Positions 17,186 to 26,048 of a stretch of 53,459 nucleotides of DNA are shown here, one piece after another. The stretch spans positions 1-53,459 of the forward strand of contig JAFWCK010000073.1 in the NCBI GenBank assembly GCA_017536965.1, in the 5' to 3' direction. Each line of letters starts with the position of its first letter. Position 1 is the first letter of the stretch. A program made the translations under genes and the position numbers. The notes under the pieces are model-generated. The model was not told the origin of the DNA. It searched no databases and worked only from the letters and a program-made list of their open reading frames with translations. This DNA is from Lachnospiraceae bacterium. Lineage in GTDB: Bacteria; Bacillota; Clostridia; Lachnospirales; Lachnospiraceae.

Positions 17186-17857
17186 TTAAAGCTGTTTGTC
17201 TCCCTCCGAGAAAGGAAGAATTGCAATCTCCAGATTCCCGTTCTTTGTACGCAGCTCATCGATAAATGCCTTCTCATCCTGCGGATCTTTCATTTGTATT
17301 TTATAGGACAGTCTGAACATGGAGCCCATGCCTGTTGTCTTAACACCAATGGATTCTGCTTTGTGAAGGTAACGTCCAAAGATCTCGTCAAATGTTCCGT
17401 TATATTCCAGTGATTCCGGAATAGTGATCCGAAGCATCTGATCTGTCACCAGCTTTCTGTGTTCAAATATCCCAAGAGATGCGACAAGTAAATAAAGCAG
17501 TGCAAGACCCAAAAGAATGATCACGCCATATCCTACATAGCCCATTCCGAAAGCAATGCCGGATCCCATGGAAAACAGGATTGCTGCAATCTCATCGGCA
17601 CTTCCCGGTGCACTCCTGAAACGGATCAGCCCGAACGCTCCGCCCACTGCAACGCCGGCTCCGATACTGCCGTTTACAAAAGTGATAACTGCTCCAACGA
17701 TAAACGGAAGCACTGCCACTACTACAAAAAAGCGTTTGGTGGACTTGATCCGAAAACTCATTAGCCACGCGTAAATAAGTCCTGTTATGATAGCTGCCCC
17801 TGCCATGATGAAGAACTGAACAGGTGTTATTGCTGCTGAATATATTGAACTGAACAT
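17186..17857 (-). CDS. DUF4956 membrane protein
   Basis: Protein of 223 residues with four or more hydrophobic segments in the first 130 residues and a soluble C-terminal domain of about 85 residues. The central phrase GGAFGLIRFRSAPGSADEIAAILFSMGSGIAFGMGY is the DUF4956 hallmark. Members are frequently encoded beside VTC-type polyphosphate polymerase domains, as here, where the two genes overlap by 31 bases. A role in a membrane polyphosphate or surface-modification system is inferred from this partnership. RBS is AAGGAGG. It is the last gene of the operon. Confidence 0.88.
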   Translation of the reverse strand: MFSSIYSAAITPVQFFIMAGAAIITGLIYAWLMSFRIKSTKRFFVVVAVLPFIVGAVITFVNGSIGAGVAVGGAFGLIRFRSAPGSADEIAAILFSMGSGIAFGMGYVGYGVIILLGLALLYLLVASLGIFEHRKLVTDQMLRITIPESLEYNGTFDEIFGRYLHKAESIGVKTTGMGSMFRLSYKIQMKDPQDEKAFIDELRTKNGNLEIAILPFSEGDKQL

Positions 17858-18588
17858 TTTAATGCCTCCTTAATCTGATAGAACTTTGTGATCTCTCTCT
17901 TATATGCCTCACCGTATTTTGAAAAACTGGTTTTGTATATTTTTCCTTTGTCCAGAATGTCCGCCAGCCAGATCGGCATTGCATCCTGTATTTTTATTTC
18001 CAGAATGGTCCATCCTTTTGGAAGAAGCAACTCCCCGCTTAAGGACGATGTCAGATCCAGATCATGCATGCGATAGCGCGGATTCTCGTCAATTGTCAGG
18101 CGCAGATTTCCTCCCGGCTCATAATACGCAACTCTGTCATAAATGATCAGACAGGCCGGCTGCAGATTCTGATAATAATCCCGGAAAGCAGCTATTTCTT
18201 TACTGATCTGTCCTTCCGGAAAGGCGTTTTCTCTGCCTTCAAAGAACTGCTCTGCCGCACCGATCGTTCCCTGGATACGTCTTTTATAAACAACGTGATT
18301 TGCCTTGCGCTTCAGTTCCAGGAAGACCGGGGAATTCTCTGTTGCCAGCCCGTAGGATCGAAGTCTGATTTTTTCTTTGAATGCCGGCTGTTCCAGGCTG
18401 TAACGGATCAACCGGTAATCCGGTGTGTCATAATACAATGACTGAATCGAAGTTTTGCCAAATTCATCCACCTTCATATGGCCTTCCAGCCGTTTTCTGA
18501 TGTAGGCAGTCTGTTCTGCGTTCAGGAGATATTTCATCTCGCGGCGCTTCATAACAGTGATCGGGTTTTCTACACAACATGTTTTCAT
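17827..18588 (-). CDS. VTC-type polyphosphate polymerase domain protein
   Basis: Protein of 253 residues with the VTC (CYTH-like tunnel) fold. It shows RREMKYLLN near the start, the substrate-binding basic phrases IQSLYYDTPDYRLIRYSLE and FKEKIRLRSYG, VFLELKRKANHVVYKRR, and the C-terminal acidic metal-binding phrase TILEIKIQDAMP. The eukaryotic VTC4 homologue makes polyphosphate from ATP; bacterial members are little studied. No membrane segment is present, so the DUF4956 partner probably anchors it. RBS is GGAGG. The gene follows the beta-strand lipoprotein by 19 bases. Confidence 0.88.
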   Translation of the reverse strand: MKTCCVENPITVMKRREMKYLLNAEQTAYIRKRLEGHMKVDEFGKTSIQSLYYDTPDYRLIRYSLEQPAFKEKIRLRSYGLATENSPVFLELKRKANHVVYKRRIQGTIGAAEQFFEGRENAFPEGQISKEIAAFRDYYQNLQPACLIIYDRVAYYEPGGNLRLTIDENPRYRMHDLDLTSSLSGELLLPKGWTILEIKIQDAMPIWLADILDKGKIYKTSFSKYGEAYKREITKFYQIKEALKCSVQYIQQQ

Positions 18589-18607
18589 TTCTATCGACCT
18601 CCGTTAT

Positions 18608-19891
18608 TTATGGTCTTCCTGGACCGCCGGCCATTGGGCCTCCTCCCATAGGACCACCGCCCATTGGGCCGCCATTACCTTCCTGGCCAAATCCCATTGG
18701 GCCGCCCATCATCTGATTGGAAAGAGTGTCAACCTGGGTACCATTTACATAAATTGTTCCGCCATTGTACTCTCCGATGCCGTCGTAATCGAATGCCGAC
18801 TGTGCATTGATCGTGATCATTCCGCCGTTAATATAGAGATTTCCGTTTGAATCAAGTGCATCTGTATCGCCCTGTCCCATATCAACAGAGACTTCTCCGC
18901 CATTGATCTCTAAGCAAACCGTGTAGGCAGTTGATTTATGACTAGCGTTGATGCCATCGTCAGTTGCTGTTAAATCAAGGCTGCCGCCATTGATCTGGAC
19001 CCACGTTCCCTCAACAGCTTCTGCTGCATTAACCATCAGCTTTCCGTCATCGATCTGACAGATTGTTGTGGCATGAATACCATCGTCTCCCGCATTGATC
19101 GTGATCGTTCCTCCGCAGATGTAAATATATCCAACTGAATCATCGTCATCGTTTTCCGCGTGCAGACCATCACTATCTGACTCAATGCTGATCACGCCGT
19201 CCGCGATTGCTATAGAATCGTTTGCTTCTAATGCCGCATCTGCACATTCAATCTGAATCGTACCGCCAGTTACTTTTAAGTCATCCTTGCAGGAAATACC
19301 ATTGTCACTGGAAACAACTTTCAGTGTTCCAAGGCCGTTCAACACCAGATCATCTTTGGAAAAAATGACGGCATCTGTGTTAGTGGTTCCGTCAGTTGTA
19401 AACGTTCCGGTTACTGATAAACTGTTTGTGGTTCCTTCGGCTGTTGTAACAAATACTTTGTCTGCATTCTTAACATAAATACACGGAAAGTCTGTGTTGG
19501 AAATTGTTACGCCATCCAGTACAAGCTGAACCTTTGCTTCATCATCCGCTTCTACAATAATGGTTGTCTCTGATGAAGAACCAGAGATCACGTATACACC
19601 TGCTTCTGTGATCGTAATGTCTTTACCGTCTTCAACTGTAATTTGCGCTGCCCCGCTGAGGTCTGCGTTTTGCACCATATCACGCTCTGTGAATAAGTCT
19701 GTCGCATCAATGGCTCCGTCAGATGTTACATTGGCATTTGTCCTGGATTCCGAATACTCGCTGGAAGACGTCACAACTGCTTCAACTGTTTCTACCTGAG
19801 TATCCGTATTATTTGTATTTGCCGCTCCGCAGGCAGCCAATGATAATGTCAGCAAAACTGCTGCTGCGATTGGAAGTCCTTTCTTTTTCAT
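18608..19891 (-). CDS. Carbohydrate-binding-domain lipoprotein with Gly-Pro-Met tail
   Basis: Lipoprotein of 427 residues; signal peptide with lipobox LAAC (Cys21). The mature part has repeated beta-strand units of the DUF4353/carbohydrate-binding type (for example LVLDGVTISNTDFPCIYVKN, DDLKVTGGTIQIECADAALEA, GTITINAGDDGIHA, GSLDLTATDDGINASHKS). This indicates a beta-helix or solenoid, with acidic DDGI loops suited to calcium. The C terminus is a low-complexity GGPMGG tail. It heads an operon with VTC and DUF4956 genes and lies downstream of the two-component pair. AAAGGAG precedes the start; the upstream region has OmpR-type boxes. Confidence 0.85.
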   Translation of the reverse strand: MKKKGLPIAAAVLLTLSLAACGAANTNNTDTQVETVEAVVTSSSEYSESRTNANVTSDGAIDATDLFTERDMVQNADLSGAAQITVEDGKDITITEAGVYVISGSSSETTIIVEADDEAKVQLVLDGVTISNTDFPCIYVKNADKVFVTTAEGTTNSLSVTGTFTTDGTTNTDAVIFSKDDLVLNGLGTLKVVSSDNGISCKDDLKVTGGTIQIECADAALEANDSIAIADGVISIESDSDGLHAENDDDDSVGYIYICGGTITINAGDDGIHATTICQIDDGKLMVNAAEAVEGTWVQINGGSLDLTATDDGINASHKSTAYTVCLEINGGEVSVDMGQGDTDALDSNGNLYINGGMITINAQSAFDYDGIGEYNGGTIYVNGTQVDTLSNQMMGGPMGFGQEGNGGPMGGGPMGGGPMAGGPGRP

Positions 19892-19960
19892 AATGATGTC
19901 TCCTTTTCTATTGTTTCTTGCGCGAATATTTTCGCTGTCTTTTGTTTTGATCATGTCAGG

Positions 19961-19994
19961 AGTATAAAGGACTTTTCTTAAACGAACCTTAAAC
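19961..19994 (-). promoter_or_regulatory. OmpR-type operator and promoter of the VTC operon
   Basis: On the minus strand GTTTAAG occurs twice with an 11-base period (19994-19988 and 19983-19977), followed after ten bases by TATACT (19966-19961). The upstream repeat overlaps the -35 position, a class II activator layout for PhoB/OmpR regulators. The regulator at 21352-22026 is the obvious candidate. Confidence 0.6.
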
Positions 19995-20010
19995 AATAAA
20001 AAAAGATTTA

Positions 20011-20043
20011 AAAAAAGCAGCTGCTGTGAAGCGGCTGCTTTTA
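20011..20043 (-). terminator. Terminator after the histidine kinase gene
   Basis: On the minus strand TAAAAGCAGC-CGC, loop, GCAGCTGCTTTT is followed by a T run. It separates the two-component genes from the VTC operon promoter. Confidence 0.75.
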
Positions 20044-20063
20044 ATGTACAAAAAAGCTTTGTT

Positions 20064-21359
20064 TTATTGTGGAAGAACGGCTGTTATACAGAAGTCTGAT
20101 CCGCCAGAAGTGGATGCTGTTATTTTGCCTCCGTGATTTTCTGTAATTGCCTTAGCAATGGAAAGTCCGATCCCGTGCCCACCGGTTTCAGAGTTCCTGG
20201 ATGCGTCGGTCCGATAAAACCGTTCAAACAGACGTGACAGATCCTGCTGTGCCATTGGTTCAAAAGTCGTATTAAAGACCGAGAGCACGATGTTTTTCTT
20301 TTGCATCTCCAGATCCACTTTTACACTTCCACCTTCCGGAGAATACTTCATCGCATTCTCTATCAATATAGAAGTAAGCCTTCTTATCTCGTCTGGAGCA
20401 CCATTCATGGTAAGTGAAGGCTGCGCATTGATCTGATATTCTTTTTTCTGTGCCTGTGCCACAGCTGCGAAGGAAGCAGCGGTTTCCGAGACAAGATCCG
20501 AAACTGGGAAATCCACTTTCACCAACTGTCTGTCCGGCTCTTCCATCTTGGAAAGGAAAACCAGATCTTTTGTCAGTTCTGACAAGCGCTCGGTCTGGTC
20601 AGCAATGTCATCAATGCTTTCATTTTCACCGATATCTTCTTTTAAAAGATCCACATTGGCGGCAATGATCGTCAACGGAGTCTTGATCTCATGTCCGGCA
20701 TCGGTAATAAAACGTTTCTGTTTCTCATAGCTTTCTGCAATCGGACGGATAATACGTCCTGCTGCAAATAAGAATACCAGGAAGACGATGATACATCCTG
20801 CAACTCCGATCAGAATGCTGATCAGCATGAATCTGTGAAATGCTGCCAGTCTTCTCCCGCAGTCCAGGAAGATGATCTTCATTCCTCCACTGTCTCCGCT
20901 GTCTGTTTTGACAAACCGAAAATCTCCGATAAATCCTTTTTCTTTACTGCTGCCAAGCGCCTTTTGAATGTATTCCTCTGCATCGTCGCTGTCTACCGCT
21001 ATGATCCGTGATGTATCCAGACGAACGACTTGCCCGTCAACAGAAATCTCCGCCTCAAAAAAGCGTGCTTCGTACTGAGCTTCAGGGGATAAGCCGAACA
21101 TACCTCCCTGTCCTCTCATGTCGTCGTCCCAGTCTTTTTCGTCCCAGTCTCTTTCTTCCCCGTCTTTTCTTGGTCCGTCAGGAGGGAATCCGCCATCCAT
21201 TCGCTCAGAGGTTTCTTTCAGAATATTGAGCACCTTATCACTTTCCACCACGACCGTTCTGTAGTTGACCAGGTTCATCACCAGTATGAGAACCGTCATG
21301 AGCACAAACATGGATACTGTAGCAAGAATGATGAATTTCTTTTTCAGTTTTTTAATCAT
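20064..21359 (-). CDS. Sensor histidine kinase
   Basis: Protein of 431 residues. An N-terminal membrane segment (residues about 8-30) is followed by an extracellular sensor of roughly 130 residues, a second membrane segment, and the kinase core. H-box is FITDAGHEIKTPLT, N-box NAMKYSPEGG, G-box GHGIGLSIAKAI. The sensor begins with a very acidic, Trp-containing stretch (DGEERDWDEKDWDDDMRG), suggestive of cation sensing (inference). Start ATG at 21359 is chosen because GGAGG lies six bases upstream, inside the regulator gene; the genes overlap by eight bases. It phosphorylates the regulator encoded upstream. Confidence 0.9.
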   Translation of the reverse strand: MIKKLKKKFIILATVSMFVLMTVLILVMNLVNYRTVVVESDKVLNILKETSERMDGGFPPDGPRKDGEERDWDEKDWDDDMRGQGGMFGLSPEAQYEARFFEAEISVDGQVVRLDTSRIIAVDSDDAEEYIQKALGSSKEKGFIGDFRFVKTDSGDSGGMKIIFLDCGRRLAAFHRFMLISILIGVAGCIIVFLVFLFAAGRIIRPIAESYEKQKRFITDAGHEIKTPLTIIAANVDLLKEDIGENESIDDIADQTERLSELTKDLVFLSKMEEPDRQLVKVDFPVSDLVSETAASFAAVAQAQKKEYQINAQPSLTMNGAPDEIRRLTSILIENAMKYSPEGGSVKVDLEMQKKNIVLSVFNTTFEPMAQQDLSRLFERFYRTDASRNSETGGHGIGLSIAKAITENHGGKITASTSGGSDFCITAVLPQ

Positions 21360-22026
21360 TTGCATCCTCCAGAGAGTAGCCTGCATTCCTTGATGCTTTG
21401 ATCTGGACATTTGCCTTTAAAGCTGTCAGTTTCTTGCGCAGATAAGAAATGTATACCCACACCACATTGATTTCTGCGTCACTGTCATAGCCCCAGATCT
21501 TTTCCATAAATCTGTCTGCGGAAATAAGATGGTGCGGATTGGATAAAAAGAGTTCCATCATCTGATACTCTTTATTTGCAAGTTTGAATTTGCCCGTCGG
21601 AGAGGAAAGCTCATAGGATGCCCTATCCAGCGTGATATTCCCCATCGTCAGCTTGGAGTCCACCTCCGCTCTGGTTCTGGTGATGCTGCGGACGCGCGCC
21701 AGGAGTTCTCTGGAATCAAAAGGCTTAGCAAGATAATCATTTGCCCCGCTGTCCAGTCCGAGGACCTTATCATCTATCTCTGCTTTGGCCGTAAGCATCA
21801 GGATCGGAATCTGATTGCCGGCTTCTCTTACTTTCTTGAGCACTGTGATCCCATCCATCTTAGGCATCATGATATCCAAAACCGCGGCATCATAATTGCC
21901 GGCTTCGATATAATCCAGTGCGTCTTCTCCATTGTAGACAACATCCACCGAGTAATTATTCTTTTCAAAAATTTTAGCGACGGCTCTTGCCAGAGCCTTT
22001 TCATCTTCTGCCAGTAAAATACGCAT
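21352..22026 (-). CDS. OmpR/PhoB family response regulator
   Basis: Protein of 224 residues. The receiver domain (about 1-115) has acidic-pocket residues in LLAEDEKALA, the phosphoacceptor Asp in AAVLDIMMPKMDG, and the conserved Lys in DYLAKPFDSREL. The C-terminal winged-helix domain has FKLANKEYQMMELFLSNPHHLISADRFMEKIWGYDSDAEINVVWVYISYLRKKL. It should bind the 11-base-spaced TTTAA(G) repeats found at its own promoter and at the VTC operon. The kinase gene overlaps its 3' end. Confidence 0.92.
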   Translation of the reverse strand: MRILLAEDEKALARAVAKIFEKNNYSVDVVYNGEDALDYIEAGNYDAAVLDIMMPKMDGITVLKKVREAGNQIPILMLTAKAEIDDKVLGLDSGANDYLAKPFDSRELLARVRSITRTRAEVDSKLTMGNITLDRASYELSSPTGKFKLANKEYQMMELFLSNPHHLISADRFMEKIWGYDSDAEINVVWVYISYLRKKLTALKANVQIKASRNAGYSLEDAND

Positions 22027-22073
22027 ATTCTCAGACCTCTTTCATTTTATTCAACCCGATGATATCGTCTGAA

Positions 22074-22092
22074 CATTAAATGAAGTTTAAAA
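22074..22092 (-). promoter_or_regulatory. Candidate autoregulatory OmpR box
   Basis: On the minus strand TTTAA occurs twice with an 11-base period (within TTTTAAACTTCATTTAATG), matching the repeats at the VTC promoter. It lies 48 bases upstream of the regulator ATG, with a possible -10 (TATCAT) just downstream and a separate TATAAT at 22110-22105 upstream. Confidence 0.45.
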
Positions 22093-22117
22093 TTTGACGG
22101 TGTTATTATAACATACC

Positions 22118-22150
22118 AAAACCCCGCGCTGCAGTTTTACAACGCGGGGT
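22118..22150 (-). terminator. Terminator of the flavoprotein/cupin operon
   Basis: On the minus strand ACCCCGCG and CGCGGGGT pair around a 14-base loop, followed by TTTT. It lies 30 bases after the ferredoxin gene and directly upstream of the response regulator promoter. Confidence 0.75.
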
Positions 22151-22179
22151 CTGAATATGATCGCTATATCTGATATGTG

Positions 22180-22476
22180 TTATCTTGTCTGGCTGATCTT
22201 TCCTGTCTCTTTGTTTCTCCATCTCGGTTTCAGAGGCAGAGGCCAGTTGAACTGCAGAGCACCAGGTGTCGGGCAGTCCAGATGGCAGCATCCACAATAC
22301 CAGCACTCATCCGGATGGAGGATGATAGGCGGTTTACCCTTTTCCGGGTTCGGCATAAATACGTCGATCTGACAAGTATTGACGCAGGTGTTGCAGCCGA
22401 TACATTTTTCCGGATCGATCTTAACCGGTGTGCTCGGTGTAGCGATATTTGGCATTGCATAAACCTTATTGCTCAT
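22180..22476 (-). CDS. Two-[4Fe-4S] ferredoxin subunit, AprB-like
   Basis: Protein of 98 residues with two cluster-binding motifs: CIGCNTCVNTC and CWYCGCCHLDCP. The layout resembles the N-terminal part of adenylylsulfate reductase beta subunit (AprB), but the long C-terminal tail of AprB is replaced by a short basic tail. It starts three bases after the stop of the large flavoprotein gene, so the two proteins most likely form a complex, with this subunit passing electrons to the FAD. The substrate is not known. It is the last gene of a nine-gene operon and is followed by a terminator. Confidence 0.88.
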   Translation of the reverse strand: MSNKVYAMPNIATPSTPVKIDPEKCIGCNTCVNTCQIDVFMPNPEKGKPPIILHPDECWYCGCCHLDCPTPGALQFNWPLPLKPRWRNKETGKISQTR

Positions 22477-22479
22477 CGT

Positions 22480-24444
22480 TTACTCCTCCTTTCCATAATC
22501 ATAAACTCCGGTGTAATCCTGGTTATGAGCTTCATATCCTTCTTTCAGATCGCCCCAGTAACGGGTCGGGATACGCTCAAAGTGGAGTTCTCCATCTTTC
22601 AGATACTGTGCAAGATAGTGTTTCTCTTCTTCCGGATCATTATTCGGATAGTCAGTACGTTCAATACGCAGTTTCGGAGAAGTGAGACGACGCTCTTTCA
22701 TAGCGTTCATAACAATCTTTGCAGAATCCAGGATGAAGAGGTCTTCCAGTGTACGCATCAGTTTGTGCGGGTCAGTTGCGCTAAGCTGTGGAACTGCATT
22801 CTTCTCGATACGATCGATCTCTTCTAATCCCATGTTCAGCAATGTCTCATTCTTGAACTCACTTGCGAAATACTGCATAACACGGTTAATACCAAAGTTC
22901 ATTTCTTTCCAGTCAATACCGGTTTCGTTTTTGGTCGGAGCCAGGCAGCGTGCCTTCTCTGCATCAACCTGCGCACGGCAGATCTCGCCAGGAGTCGTCT
23001 TCTTAGCGAAAGCAGCAGCTTTACGGCCTGCATAACGTCCGGTTGCTGCGCAGTAGCTGTGGTCCTGAGGTGAGAACATACTGCCGCCTGCAGCATAGAG
23101 ACCTTCAACGTTGCTCATCAGATCCCAGTCGGTCATGATGCCACCGCCGCTTCCGGCATCGCGGTACTGCTGGCTTGGCTGCATCTCGATGAATGTGTAG
23201 TTAAGGATCTGGTCTTTGTGTTTATCGAAACCATCCTGCTCCATGGTATCTACCATGACTTTTGTGGTGGATTCTTCTGTCAGCATCAGATCCCAGGTTG
23301 CATGAGCTTCTTCCGGTTTTGTTCCGGCAAAGTCAGCGAAGAATGGCAGTTTATATTTGCCTGTCTTAATGCCTTCACGAAGATCAGCGATAACCTTTGC
23401 GTTAGGGGAGAACATAACGCCGCCGTCTTCCCAGCTCTGTTTCGGTGCTGGAAGGACATTGTTATCTGCATCAACGAGTGGGATGTTCTCATAGCTTGCA
23501 TCTGCACCGCCGGTGTACCATTTATGTTTCAGACCACCGGAGAAACGGCTTGGTGAAGAACCTTCCATCATCGTGATCTTTGCGCCGGCCTTCCATGCCA
23601 TAACAGTCGCATCACCGCACTCATTACGGGAATGCATGGTGGAAATGCCGCCGTGCTCTGTATCCAAAGTATAAAGGAATCCTAATCCTGCAGCAGAAAT
23701 GATAACTGTAGGTGCTTTGACAATGATGAACTCACCCGTACGGACATTGATGCCAGTAGCGCCGACAACGCGTCCACCCTGTTTGCCGCCCTCGTTCAGA
23801 ACGCTGGTAGCCATGGTACGGTCAAGGATCGTAACGCCCAGTTTCTGGCATTCTTTTTTCAGTGCCGGTTTGAACGTTGTTCCCCAAACACGGATAACGG
23901 TGTTTTTCCGCTGATCCGGCGGGTTGTAGCCTGGAGCGCCCCAGCCATCGGCCGGTGCGAGACGTCCATCAACGCTGTAACGTGGGGAGAACATAAACTT
24001 GGTGTCGTCATAACGACCTTCAACACCAAGGAAATCGTCATCTGTGTCACGGATCTTGCCGCCCATCTGCTCCATTTCAAGCAGTGTGTCATAGTCCTCG
24101 CGGCACTGGATCTCGATGCCGATACCATTGGAGAAATCTCCAAGGGTGTTCATCTCATCGTTTGCCCATTCGTCCGGATTTACACGGCTGTGCGGATTTG
24201 CCGGAACATTGCACCAATGGTCACAGCCTGGTCCGCCGGAACCGCTTCGGCGAATATCGCCCTTATCCATAATAACAACTCTTGCGCCGTTCCGTGCTGC
24301 GGTGATTGCTGCCCAGCAGCCAGCGATGCCGCCGCCTAAGACAACTACATCCGCTTCCAGTTCGGTTTCCTCGCCGAACTTGACCGGATACGGCCACTCC
24401 GGGGGTGTCCCCTCTTTTTGTAGGAATTCATTCCATGTTCCCAT
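22480..24444 (-). CDS. AprA-like FAD-binding oxidoreductase large subunit
   Basis: Flavoprotein of 654 residues in the succinate dehydrogenase/fumarate reductase/APS reductase superfamily. The dinucleotide-binding motif is VVLGGGIAGCWAAITAARNGARVVIMDKG (about residues 34-62), followed by RRSGSGGPGCDHW, the FAD-contact region that corresponds to the RSG motif of AprA. A capping domain and C-terminal helical domain follow. The end of the FAD domain reads GLYAAGGSMFSPQDHSYCAATGRYAGRKAA. No secretion signal is present. Pairing with an AprB-like ferredoxin argues for a heterodimeric reductase, but sulfate genes are absent, so an organic substrate is more likely (inference). RBS is GGAGGG. Confidence 0.88.
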   Translation of the reverse strand: MGTWNEFLQKEGTPPEWPYPVKFGEETELEADVVVLGGGIAGCWAAITAARNGARVVIMDKGDIRRSGSGGPGCDHWCNVPANPHSRVNPDEWANDEMNTLGDFSNGIGIEIQCREDYDTLLEMEQMGGKIRDTDDDFLGVEGRYDDTKFMFSPRYSVDGRLAPADGWGAPGYNPPDQRKNTVIRVWGTTFKPALKKECQKLGVTILDRTMATSVLNEGGKQGGRVVGATGINVRTGEFIIVKAPTVIISAAGLGFLYTLDTEHGGISTMHSRNECGDATVMAWKAGAKITMMEGSSPSRFSGGLKHKWYTGGADASYENIPLVDADNNVLPAPKQSWEDGGVMFSPNAKVIADLREGIKTGKYKLPFFADFAGTKPEEAHATWDLMLTEESTTKVMVDTMEQDGFDKHKDQILNYTFIEMQPSQQYRDAGSGGGIMTDWDLMSNVEGLYAAGGSMFSPQDHSYCAATGRYAGRKAAAFAKKTTPGEICRAQVDAEKARCLAPTKNETGIDWKEMNFGINRVMQYFASEFKNETLLNMGLEEIDRIEKNAVPQLSATDPHKLMRTLEDLFILDSAKIVMNAMKERRLTSPKLRIERTDYPNNDPEEEKHYLAQYLKDGELHFERIPTRYWGDLKEGYEAHNQDYTGVYDYGKEE

Positions 24445-24511
24445 AAATTACCCTCCTTCTATATTAGTTAAGAACAACTAATGAAAATCTTGCTTCTTTA
24501 TCATATCACAG

Positions 24512-25117
24512 TCAAATTTTGGATTCAATTTCTTTCAGGCTCTTATGCAAAAGGAAACTAATTTCATTTTCCACTGACTTTTCAAACAGGTTCCTGTTTT
24601 CCTTTGCATACTGCTCATAAATCTGATAAAGATTTTTCAGTGTTTCCAGACTGTAAGTAGATAATTCACCTGCACAGTACGTTTGCGCGGAAGTGATTCC
24701 TGGCGCTCCAAGGAGTGGACGCGCAGGACGCCCGCGGCGGCCCAGGTTCGGATATTGCGCTGCAAACTCTTCGCACCAGGATGCGGTCATTTCTGCCATA
24801 CGGTCAATAAGCAAACGCTTCTCTTCGCTGATCTCCGGGAGTCTGTCTTTTAATAACGCATACTCTTCCGGAGAAGTTGTTTCCATCATATAAGCATATT
24901 TCAATGTGACCGGATTCTGTCCTGTACTTTCTGCCTCCTGGAGATCGTGCAAATAGGACTGCAGTGTTTTTTCATCCCAGATTTCAAACTGTGCCCTGCG
25001 GTTTGCGTCAAACTGTACTTTGTCATCCTGACACCAGGCACGTCCTCCGACATTCTGTGTTTTCTGGAACATCTCCCATTCCATAGCAATGATCTGATTG
25101 ATTAATTCGTTTTTCAT
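24512..25117 (-). CDS. DUF4125 family protein
   Basis: Protein of 201 residues recognised as DUF4125 (MEWEMFQKTQNVGGRAWCQDD at the N terminus, then RRAQFEIW). It is mostly helical, with no signal or membrane segment. DUF4125 genes are commonly next to DUF4037 and TPR genes in gut Clostridia, and the same trio is present here. The function is unknown; the neighbourhood suggests a regulatory or sensing module for the operon. It is separated from the DUF4037 gene by 16 bases. Confidence 0.82.
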   Translation of the reverse strand: MKNELINQIIAMEWEMFQKTQNVGGRAWCQDDKVQFDANRRAQFEIWDEKTLQSYLHDLQEAESTGQNPVTLKYAYMMETTSPEEYALLKDRLPEISEEKRLLIDRMAEMTASWCEEFAAQYPNLGRRGRPARPLLGAPGITSAQTYCAGELSTYSLETLKNLYQIYEQYAKENRNLFEKSVENEISFLLHKSLKEIESKI

Positions 25118-25133
25118 GTTTTTCTCTCTTTTT

Positions 25134-26048
25134 TCAAATAACTAGTGAAATACCATTTTCCAATAGTGACCCATCCTCTATGTTTGATAACAGATCCGGC
25201 AGATGATCCATTAGAAAATCACTGGTCTTTTCTGTCAGCTGCTGCCTTCGCATTTCTTCAATCAGTTTTTGACACATTTCCTCTATGTCCTCTTCCGCGC
25301 CATCCCACGGGCAATTCAATAAAGCGCTTATTCTGTCATACATTTCTCCGCCCAGGATCGGAAGGGCGGACAACGCCTGATAGGCCCATTTGTAATACGG
25401 CCGGTAAGTCCGGTTTAAAAGGAAGACGGCACGGGTAAAATGATCAATAAACGCCGCGCGGATCATGCTGGCTGTAACAAAGTCTTTTCTTTTCACAGCA
25501 CGGATATAGTTATACTGTCCGGTCTGCGCGCATACAGCGCTCTCCCTTGCCAGCTTAAATAAGAACACGTCCTGCGGATAATACTCCAGAAGTTTGTTAC
25601 GTATTTTTGTAAAGGCGCCGTACGTATCCAGAAATACTTCTCCGTTCACGGCAGCTGCAAGGCTGGTCTCATCAATCTCCAGCCACGCTTTGTTGGACGT
25701 TGGACGATCGGGAACGCGGATCAGCTGCTCGTAAAACCGTCCGATCTCGAACACCCCGCTTCTCCATCCTTGAAGAAGAGACGTCCTTCCTGAAAGTTCC
25801 ATAGACAAGTTTTCAAGGATTCGGCGCAGGAGTCCTTCGTATTGGAAAAAATGTTCCTCATCCAGCCAAAGGCAGATCCTGGTTTCTGAATCATGGTCCA
25901 GGCTGATCTCATCATCATACCCAAAGCATTCTGAACCTTCGCCAACCAGGCCAGCTGCCAAAAGAGGAATTACCTCCGGTAATTCCTCCCGAATCTTTGG
26001 CATCACATGATCTTCGAATAAAGCTCTTGATCGATCTAATCCCTTCAT
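25134..26048 (-). CDS. DUF4037 nucleotidyltransferase-like protein
   Basis: Protein of 304 residues. The N-terminal part contains GEGSECFGYDDEISLDHD, resembling the GS...DxD active site of nucleotidyltransferases, and the rest is helical. DUF4037 members are thought to belong to the nucleotidyltransferase superfamily, but the reaction is unknown. It overlaps the TPR gene by four bases (ATGA) and is followed by DUF4125. Its presence in an operon with flavoproteins suggests a regulatory or sensory role (inference). Confidence 0.82.
   Translation of the reverse strand: MKGLDRSRALFEDHVMPKIREELPEVIPLLAAGLVGEGSECFGYDDEISLDHDSETRICLWLDEEHFFQYEGLLRRILENLSMELSGRTSLLQGWRSGVFEIGRFYEQLIRVPDRPTSNKAWLEIDETSLAAAVNGEVFLDTYGAFTKIRNKLLEYYPQDVFLFKLARESAVCAQTGQYNYIRAVKRKDFVTASMIRAAFIDHFTRAVFLLNRTYRPYYKWAYQALSALPILGGEMYDRISALLNCPWDGAEEDIEEMCQKLIEEMRRQQLTEKTSDFLMDHLPDLLSNIEDGSLLENGISLVI

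Noticed and set aside
22177-22827. Plus-strand ORF of 216 codons
   Set aside because: It is antisense to the ferredoxin and the end of the AprA-like gene, both with clear motifs.
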